A stretch of 64,000 nucleotides of DNA from Chitinilyticum litopenaei DSM 21440. Its GTDB lineage: Bacteria; Pseudomonadota; Gammaproteobacteria; Burkholderiales; Chitinibacteraceae. Shown here piece by piece: positions 57,642-64,000 of this stretch (positions are counted from its first letter, which is position 1; every line of letters begins with the position of its first letter). The notes below the pieces were generated by a model. That model made no database searches, was not told the DNA's origin, and saw only the letters and a list, made by a program, of their open reading frames with translations. The translations under genes and the position numbers were made by a program. Location of the stretch: assembly GCF_000428145.1 (NCBI RefSeq), contig NZ_KE386630.1, positions 10,916-74,915 of the forward strand, given 5' to 3'.

Positions 57642-58276
57642 TTCGGACACCTCCCGTCCCTGTATTGCCGATCCGCCCGGGCCGGCAGCCCTGAGCATCA
57701 GGGCCATCTTTGCGGTGCCGGAGCCTGCCGTCCAGTGCCGCCGGACAGGCAGGGGGCTTGACGGCATAAACTGTTGATTGCCTGCCACATTGCCATGCCG
57801 CGCACGCCGCAGGTGATGCAAACATGCAGTCTGCTCAGGCAGGCAGCAGGTGGATGGCAGCCCTGGCGTTGCGGCAAGCAAGCTGCGCCTGCAAAGCGGG
57901 GATTCGCCGTCACATGTTCAACAGCCCACCTGGGCAATTCAGCGCGAGTCTCACCGCCGGGAGGCTGCACAAACACCAGTTTGTGGATCGTATCAGCCTA
58001 TAGCCAAGCAAGTGCAACGGATACAAGGCAATACCCTGAAAGGGCAGATAGACAGGACGTTTCAGCCTGCTTGCCGCCATTGCGCCACCTCACGGGCATT
58101 ACCTGCCAGGGGACGGCATGCTGCGCCACAACTACAGGCTGGCAGGGCAGGCTGCCCATCAGGCAAGCCAGCGATCTCCCGCCAATTCGCTTGGCATGGC
58201 CACACAGAATGTAGCAATATCGACATTATTGCATCGATTACTACAAACCAACTTGGCAAACCCATCACTGCACACC
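57642..58276. other. Intergenic region between GGDEF and chrB genes
   Basis: About 635 bases between divergent genes. It contains the stem-loop repeat at 57990 and otherwise no convincing gene; short frames have no ribosome binding site. An AT-rich stretch at 58200-58260 is the likely chrB promoter area. Confidence 0.45.
57990..58036. repeat. Dispersed stem-loop repeat (diverged)
   Basis: GTATCAGCC and GGCAATACCC enclose an unpaired stretch of about 28 bases. Non-coding. Confidence 0.45.
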
Positions 58277-59202
58277 ATGAACCATCTGCTGCTGATCGTT
58301 TCCCTGCCCGCCGCGAACGCCACGCTGCGCCAGCGCGTCTGGCGCGGGGTGAAGGCGGCCGGCGCGGCCATCCTGCGCGACGGCGCCTACCTGCTTCCCG
58401 CTTTCGCACCGGGCCGCGATGCGCTGGCGGGCTTTGCCGACGAGGTTTCCGCCGCCGGCGGCAGCGCCTTCTTGCTGACGGTGGACGGCGACGCCGCGCT
58501 GGACGGCCTCTTCGCGCGCGACGCCGACTACGCGGCGCTGATCGCCGACATCGCGCCGCTGCGAACGGCGCTGTCCGCCGCCAATCCGGACGAGGCGCAG
58601 CGCCAGGCGCGCAGGCTGCGCCGCCAGTTCGCCGCGCTCGCCGCCATCGATTTCTTCCCCGGCGCGGCACGCGACGAGTGCGACGCGGCGCTGGCCGAGC
58701 TGGAGCTGGCCTGCGCGCGCGCGCTGTCGCCGGACGAGCCCGGCCCCGCCGGCCATGCCATCGTCGCGCGCGGGCTTGCCGAGCATCGCGGCCGCGTCTG
58801 GGCGACGCGCCGCCGCCCGTGGGTGGACAGGCTTGCCAGCGCCTGGCTGATCCGCGGCTTCATCGACCCGGAGGCGCGCTTTCTGTGGCTGGCCAGCCCC
58901 GCCGACTGCCCGGAGCACGCGCTGGGCTTCGATTTCGACGGCGCGACCTTCAGCCACGTCGGCGCGCTCGTCACCTTCGAAACGCTGCTGGCGAGCTTTG
59001 GCCTGGCCGAGCCGGCGCTGCAGCAGCTGGCGCGCATCGTGCATTACCTCGATGTCGGCGGCACGCCGCCGCCTGAGGCCGCCGGAATCGAGCGCGTGCT
59101 CGCCGGCCTGCGCGATGCGATTGCCGACGACGACGCGCTGCTGGCCGCCGCTTCCGCCGTCTTCGACGCGCTTTACACCAGTTTCACACCAGGAAAACCG
59201 CA

Positions 59203-59206
<4 letters not shown>
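58277..59206 (+). CDS. chrB: Chromate resistance protein ChrB
   Basis: A 309-residue ChrB: an N-terminal regulatory domain (LLIVSLPAANATLRQRVWRG, GAYLLPAF) and a C-terminal domain (WATRRRPWVDRLASAWLIRG, FDFDGATFSHVGALVTFETL). ChrB acts as a chromate-sensing regulator or accessory of the ChrA transporter, which starts 4 bases before its stop. The chrBA pair is the usual chromate resistance unit. ATG has no strong ribosome binding site. Confidence 0.9.
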
Positions 59207-60573
<1,367 letters not shown>

Positions 60574-60578
60574 TGGCA

Positions 60579-60626
60579 CGTATGCAGCCAAAGCCCTTTT
60601 ACAGAAAGGGCTTCACGGCTATACGT
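60579..60626. repeat. Dispersed stem-loop repeat
   Basis: CGTATGCAGCC and GGCTATACG enclose AAAGCCCTTTT and AAAGGGCTT. A well-paired copy just after chrA; it may act as terminator. Confidence 0.65.
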
Positions 60627-60672
60627 ACCAAACTGCAAAGCTGATTAAGTAGCCAGCTCAGCAACTCGTCAC

Positions 60673-60802
60673 CTGATTAGCAATACTTCTCAGCACGTCA
60701 TGCCCGCGAAGGCGGGCATCCAGTATCCACGCGGCATTACTGGGTTCCCGCTTGCGCGGGAACGACGATTTTTACCGTTTGCTGAGTCTTCTTGCTAATC
60801 GG
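60673..60802. mobile_element. MITE-like element 3 (different core)
   Basis: The ends CTGATTAGCAATACTTCTCA and, inverted, CCGATTAGCAAGAAGACTCA are those of elements 1, 2 and 4, but the core is CGTCATGCCCGCGAAGGCGG facing GTTCCCGCTTGCGCGGGAAC, a different widespread repeat. Confidence 0.75.
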
Positions 60803-60875
60803 GACTCGTCATACCGGCGCGCCAGCCCGGGCGCGTCGGCGCGGACCTGTGCCGCATGCACTGAGCTGGCGGGTG

Positions 60876-61547
60876 TCAGCCCTGCCCAAGGTCGAGCAGG
60901 TGCCCCATGCGCTGCTGCTTGGTCAGCAGGTAGCGACGGTTGCGCTCGCCCAGGCCCACCTGCGACGCTTCGCGCTGGACGGCGATGCCGGCAGCTTCCA
61001 GCGCGGCGATCTTCTCGGGGTTGTTGGTCAGCAGCCGCACCGTGCGCACGCCGTGAAACGCCAGGATGGCGCTGGCCGCCGCGTAGCTGCGCGCCTCGGC
61101 CGGCAGGCCCAGCGCCAGGTTCGCATCCAGCGTGTCCATGCCTTCGTGCTGCAGCGCATAGGCCCTGATCTTGGCCGACAGGCCGATGCCGCGGCCTTCC
61201 TGCCCGCGCAGGTAGATCAGCATGCCGCGCCCCGCGTGGGCGATGCGCCGCAGCGCGGCGTCGAGCTGCGCGCCGCAGTCGCACTGCACCGAGCCCAGCA
61301 CGTCGCCGGTCAGGCATTCGGAATGGATGCGGCACAAGAGCGGCTCGTCGCCGCCCAGCTGCGCCGGATCACCGGCGATCAGCACCATGTGCTCGTTCGG
61401 GTCGCCATCGAGCCGGAACACCTGCGAATGAAAAACGCCGTGCCGCGTGGCCAGCGGTGCTTCGGCGAGCAGCGCCAGCCCGAAGCTGGCGTTTGCTGCG
61501 GAGCCCGGGATTGCTTCAGGAGTAAAAGGAGGGTTGGGGGTATTCAC
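60876..61547 (-). CDS. ribA: GTP cyclohydrolase II RibA
   Basis: A 223-residue enzyme catalysing the first step of riboflavin synthesis. The zinc site is HSECLTGDVLGSVQCDCGAQ, followed by RGQEGRGIGL and a C-terminal VRLLTNNPEKIAALEAAGI. All three zinc cysteines are present. The only upstream start in frame is the GTG at 61547, which lies inside the remnant of another gene (61516-61695) and has no clear ribosome binding site; an internal start is possible. The first 25 residues are unlike usual RibA starts. Confidence 0.9.
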   Translation of the reverse strand: MNTPNPPFTPEAIPGSAANASFGLALLAEAPLATRHGVFHSQVFRLDGDPNEHMVLIAGDPAQLGGDEPLLCRIHSECLTGDVLGSVQCDCGAQLDAALRRIAHAGRGMLIYLRGQEGRGIGLSAKIRAYALQHEGMDTLDANLALGLPAEARSYAAASAILAFHGVRTVRLLTNNPEKIAALEAAGIAVQREASQVGLGERNRRYLLTKQQRMGHLLDLGQG

Positions 61548-61695
61548 GATTCAGGGCCCAGTTGCCGAGTTCAGCCAGCGTGTAGTCTGCCGGATCGTGC
61601 AGCGTATGGGTACGCACATTCCGCCAGAAGCGATCCAGTCGCAGCCGGGCGTGTGTGGCACGCGGCGTGGCTGGCAAGTTCGTACCGGCCCCATG
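61516..61695 (-). pseudogene. Remnant of an acyl-CoA-dehydrogenase-like flavoenzyme
   Basis: A 59-codon frame ending at 61516 reads GAGTNLPATPRATHARLRLD, then RFWRNVRTHTLHDPADYTLA and ELGNWALNREY. This matches the C-terminal end of SfnB/DszC-like acyl-CoA dehydrogenase-fold monooxygenases (RNxRTHTLHDP). The upstream part is missing after a stop at about 61696. It overlaps the ribA start region in another frame. Confidence 0.65.
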
Positions 61696-61763
61696 TCACG
61701 CAGCACAGCGGGCAGCAGGTATTGCAAACGTGGCCTTGCGTTTGCGCCCCGGCCAGAATGGCA

Positions 61764-61803
61764 TAAAAAAAGCCTGCAAATCAATGATTTTGCAGGCTTT
61801 TTC
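61764..61803. terminator. Bidirectional terminator-like hairpin
   Basis: AAAAAAGCCTGCAAA and TTTGCAGGCTTTTT around TCAATGAT. On the minus strand it follows tRNA-Leu. Confidence 0.85.
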
Positions 61804-61835
61804 AGTAAATCCCGAAGCTTGTCAGGATTTGCAAA

Positions 61836-61921
61836 TGGTGCCGTCAGTGAGACTCGAACTCACACAGCCTTAGGCCACTACCCCCTCAAGATAGCGTGTC
61901 TACCAATTTCACCATGACGGC
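61836..61921 (-). tRNA. tRNA-Leu (GAG)
   Basis: On the minus strand the 86-base molecule starts GCCGTCA, ends TGACGGC-ACCA and has the D-arm GGTAGAC, anticodon loop TTGAGGG (anticodon GAG) and T-arm GTTCGAGTC. A long variable arm, as expected for tRNA-Leu. CCA is encoded. Confidence 0.96.
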
Positions 61922-62004
61922 GACGACCACTTGTTTTCTTCGCTAGCGAAGAGGCCGGAACTATAACCAGTGCCGCCGGCCTTGTCCAGCCCCCTGCGCG
62001 AATT

Positions 62005-62961
62005 TTATTGGCGCCAGTATTTGCCCTGCCAGCTGTTGCGTGCGGCCAGTGTCGCGGTCAGCCGGGGGGCCAGCTGCGCGAGTCGCGTGCTGCTGGCCGG
62101 CGCCAGGCGCAGCGCTGGCGGCACCTCGCTGCCGACCCGCTGGATGGCGATGTCCGGGCGCAGGCGTTCGAGAAAATCAGCCAGCAGCTGCAGATATGTT
62201 TCGCTGTCGAGCACCGGCACGGTGGCAGGATCGCGCCGCCAGTCGTTGGCCAGCTGTGTGCCCTTGACGATCTGCAGCTGGTGACATTTCAGCGCGGCCA
62301 GCGGCAGCGCCGACAAGCTGGCCGCGCCCGCCAGCATGCTCTCGCGGCTTTCGCCGGGCAGACCGAAGATCAGGTGGCCCGTGACCGGCAGCCCGCGTGC
62401 GGCAGCGCGGCGGACCGCATCGGCGCTGCAGGCAAAGTCGTGGCCGCGATTGATGCGCGCCAGCGTGGCGTCATCGGTCGATTCGATGCCCAGCTCCAGC
62501 TCGATGATGGCCCGCTGCGACAGCTCATGCAGGTAGTCGAGCAGCTCGTCGGCCACGCAGTCCGGTCGCGTGCCGATCACCAGCCCGTCAATGCCGGGAT
62601 GCGCGAGCGCGGTTTCATAGGCCAGCCGCAGCCGCGCCAGATCAGCGTAGGTGTTGCTGTAGGCCTGGAAGTAGGCCAGCCAGCGCCGGGTTTCCGGGTA
62701 GCGTCGCTGCAGGAAACGCATCCCCGTATTGATCTGCAAGCCAATATCATCATTGCATTCACGCAGATACCCTGGAACAAAACCCTGATTGTTGCAGAAA
62801 GTGCAGCCACCGCGCCCCTTGCTGCCGTCGCGGTTGGGGCAGGTAAAGCCGGCGGCGACCGAGATTTTCTGCACCCGTCCGCCATGTCGGGCGCGGGTCA
62901 GGTCGTTCCAGGAGAGATAGCGGCGCGCTGCAAGCGCGGCAGGAGGTTCGGGACAGGTCAT
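62005..62961 (-). CDS. Radical SAM protein of the YhcC/TIGR01212 family
   Basis: A 318-residue radical SAM protein. The iron-sulphur cluster motif is CPNRDGSKGRGGCTFC, with a long spacing typical of the YhcC/TIGR01212 family; later blocks are WLAYFQAYSNTYADL, ELELGIESTDDATL and GHLIFGLPGES. Its function is unknown in detail. Residues around 60-80 (GYLRECNDDIGLQINTGMRF) are encoded by a stem-loop repeat copy. The ATG before TCPEPPA was chosen; longer starts exist. Confidence 0.88.
   Translation of the reverse strand: MTCPEPPAALAARRYLSWNDLTRARHGGRVQKISVAAGFTCPNRDGSKGRGGCTFCNNQGFVPGYLRECNDDIGLQINTGMRFLQRRYPETRRWLAYFQAYSNTYADLARLRLAYETALAHPGIDGLVIGTRPDCVADELLDYLHELSQRAIIELELGIESTDDATLARINRGHDFACSADAVRRAAARGLPVTGHLIFGLPGESRESMLAGAASLSALPLAALKCHQLQIVKGTQLANDWRRDPATVPVLDSETYLQLLADFLERLRPDIAIQRVGSEVPPALRLAPASSTRLAQLAPRLTATLAARNSWQGKYWRQ
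62726..62772. repeat. Dispersed stem-loop repeat inside a coding region
   Basis: GTATTGATCTGCAAGCC on the left and GCAGATACCC on the right. Read in frame within the radical SAM gene; the sequence there is less GC-rich than around it. Confidence 0.5.
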
Positions 62962-63130
62962 GATGCTTGCTGGCAGAATGGAGGTTGCCGGCATGCTAGC
63001 AAGGCGCACCGCAGCAGACCCTGCGCTTGATCAGAAAAGCCGGGCTTGCCGACGATTAAGATGGCGCCTGCAGCGCAGCGCCGGCCCGCGCTGGCAAGAC
63101 GCCCGTCATGCTGCCATGCTATAGACAGAC

Positions 63131-63300
63131 CTGATTGGAAGCCTGCTCGGCATGCAGCAAAAACCTTTTTGAACCACAGAGACACAGAGGCCACAGAGGA
63201 AAAAATCCGGAGAAATGCACAAGATCGCCTTCTGCTTTTCTCTGTGATCTCTGTGCCTCTGTGGTTAATTTGGGTTTTGCCGAGAAGTCCTGTTCATCAG
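63131..63300. mobile_element. MITE-like element 4 (CACAGAG core)
   Basis: Ends CTGATTGGAAGCCTGCTCGG and, inverted, CTGATGAACAGGACTTCTCG flank AACCACAGAGACACAGAG and CTCTGTGCCTCTGTGGTT. No coding capacity. Confidence 0.75.
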
Positions 63301-63362
63301 CCAGAAATTCCAACCGGCCACCATCCCGTTCCCAGATCACATCATCAATTTCGGAGAAAACC

Positions 63363-63863
63363 ATGTCCCCTACCGCCCGTTTCCAGCTGACCGCGCGCCC
63401 GAGCTCCCGCCTGCCGGAGAGCCTGCGCAACAGCGATGCCATCCGCCAGGCGCTGAGCCAGATTCACGAGCGCTATCCGGATGGCATGCAGCTGGATGCC
63501 GCCGATCTGGAGGTGCTGAGGGAAGCCTCGCGTGCGCTGGCGCGCCGCATCCTGCCGGGCAGCGTGGTGGATGTGTCGCTGCAGTTCCCGGCACTGTGCG
63601 ACATTTCCAGCGAGTTGTTCCGCATGGTGCGCAACATCCGCCAGGACATCAAGGACATCCTTGGCGACCATGAGGACGAGCTGAAGGACAACTGCGTGGG
63701 CGTGCTGCAATACGAGGCCGAATTCCGCACCGAAATGGCGCCGGCGCTGGCACGCTCCATCCTGCTGCGCAACTTTGCCAATCTGGTCGACAGCGTGCTG
63801 CTCGCGCAGATCCGCTTTGCCAGCGAGAACATGGAAATCGAGCTGCACATCCAGGAATTGTGA
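63363..63863 (+). CDS. Hypothetical helical protein, 166 aa
   Basis: A 166-residue protein with GGAG 6 bases before the ATG. It is almost entirely helical by composition (QALSQIHERYPDGMQLDAAD, LEVLREASRALARRILPG, MVRNIRQDIKDILGDHEDEL) and ends with ENMEIELHIQEL. No signal peptide or membrane segment. I do not recognise the family. A strong terminator follows. Confidence 0.7.
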   Translation: MSPTARFQLTARPSSRLPESLRNSDAIRQALSQIHERYPDGMQLDAADLEVLREASRALARRILPGSVVDVSLQFPALCDISSELFRMVRNIRQDIKDILGDHEDELKDNCVGVLQYEAEFRTEMAPALARSILLRNFANLVDSVLLAQIRFASENMEIELHIQEL

Positions 63864-63914
63864 GCCGTTTGCCGGCCATGAAAAAAGGACGCCGCGGCGC
63901 AATGCCGCTCAGTT

Positions 63915-63948
63915 AAGCAAAAAGCTCCGTCAGGAGCTTTTTGCTTTT
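63915..63948 (+). terminator. Rho-independent terminator
   Basis: AAGCAAAAAGCTCC and GGAGCTTTTTGCTT form a 14-bp stem around GTCA, followed by TT. Confidence 0.88.
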
Positions 63949-64000
63949 GTAACATAGTGCCCCTTTAAACCGCGCTGCATCCCGACAGATCAGCCTCCTC

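Overview
The window looks like a piece of a GC-rich betaproteobacterial chromosome, most likely of the order Neisseriales. The evidence is the type IV minor pilin cluster with pilY1, a chromosomal rdgC, the divergent rluC/rne pair and the rluC-HAD-Rieske-sppA order. The assignment rests on gene content only.

Bases 1 to about 16.6 kb are the right part of a lambda-like prophage, opening inside the last codons of an S24-type repressor and ending with xis-int. Downstream of the repressor lie an AT-richer serine dehydrogenase-type protease, a HigBA-type toxin-antitoxin pair and a STAS-like protein. About 1.1 kb without a convincing gene follows; it starts with palindromic operator-like sites, holds strong hairpins and ends in a terminator. 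The early operon has small proteins, a RecE-like exonuclease, RecT, a coiled-coil protein, three tandem DUF1566-type genes, an HNH protein, two antirepressor modules, a phage copy of rdgC and more small genes. Almost every junction carries a terminator-like hairpin just before the next ribosome binding site.

Two things stand out in the prophage. First, there are two complete P1-type C4 antisense RNA modules. Each has a leader with target sites, a three-hairpin C4 RNA and an antirepressor gene; the 8-nt antisense match has changed in both partners so each C4 fits its own leader best. The two antirepressors share a C-terminal domain but have unrelated N-terminal domains (AntA/B-type and BRO-N-type). 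Second, the three DUF1566-type genes differ from each other in a short block of NNC codons set inside otherwise identical DNA. That is the footprint of a diversity-generating retroelement, yet no reverse transcriptase or template is seen in the window.

From 17 kb on the window is host chromosome: ferric iron uptake genes split by a DUF2157/DUF4401/GDYXXLXY membrane-protein operon; rdgC; motD; sppA-Rieske-HAD-rluC divergent from rne; an HDOD protein; an amino-acid transporter without its ATPase; a DMT exporter; hisC-pdxJ; a kinase-like gene; the pilY1-fimT-pilVWX-pilE cluster; a 1-Cys peroxiredoxin; a DUF2946/TonB receptor/PepSY metal or siderophore uptake set; a large acidic surface protein behind a probable cyclic-di-GMP riboswitch; an MCP; a diguanylate cyclase; chrBA; ribA; tRNA-Leu(GAG); and a radical SAM protein.

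The host part is rich in small repeats: a roughly 50-bp stem-loop family (a dozen or so copies, two or three apparently inside reading frames), four MITE-like elements with shared ends but different cores, and a 274-bp element with perfect 23-bp inverted ends plus a truncated second copy.
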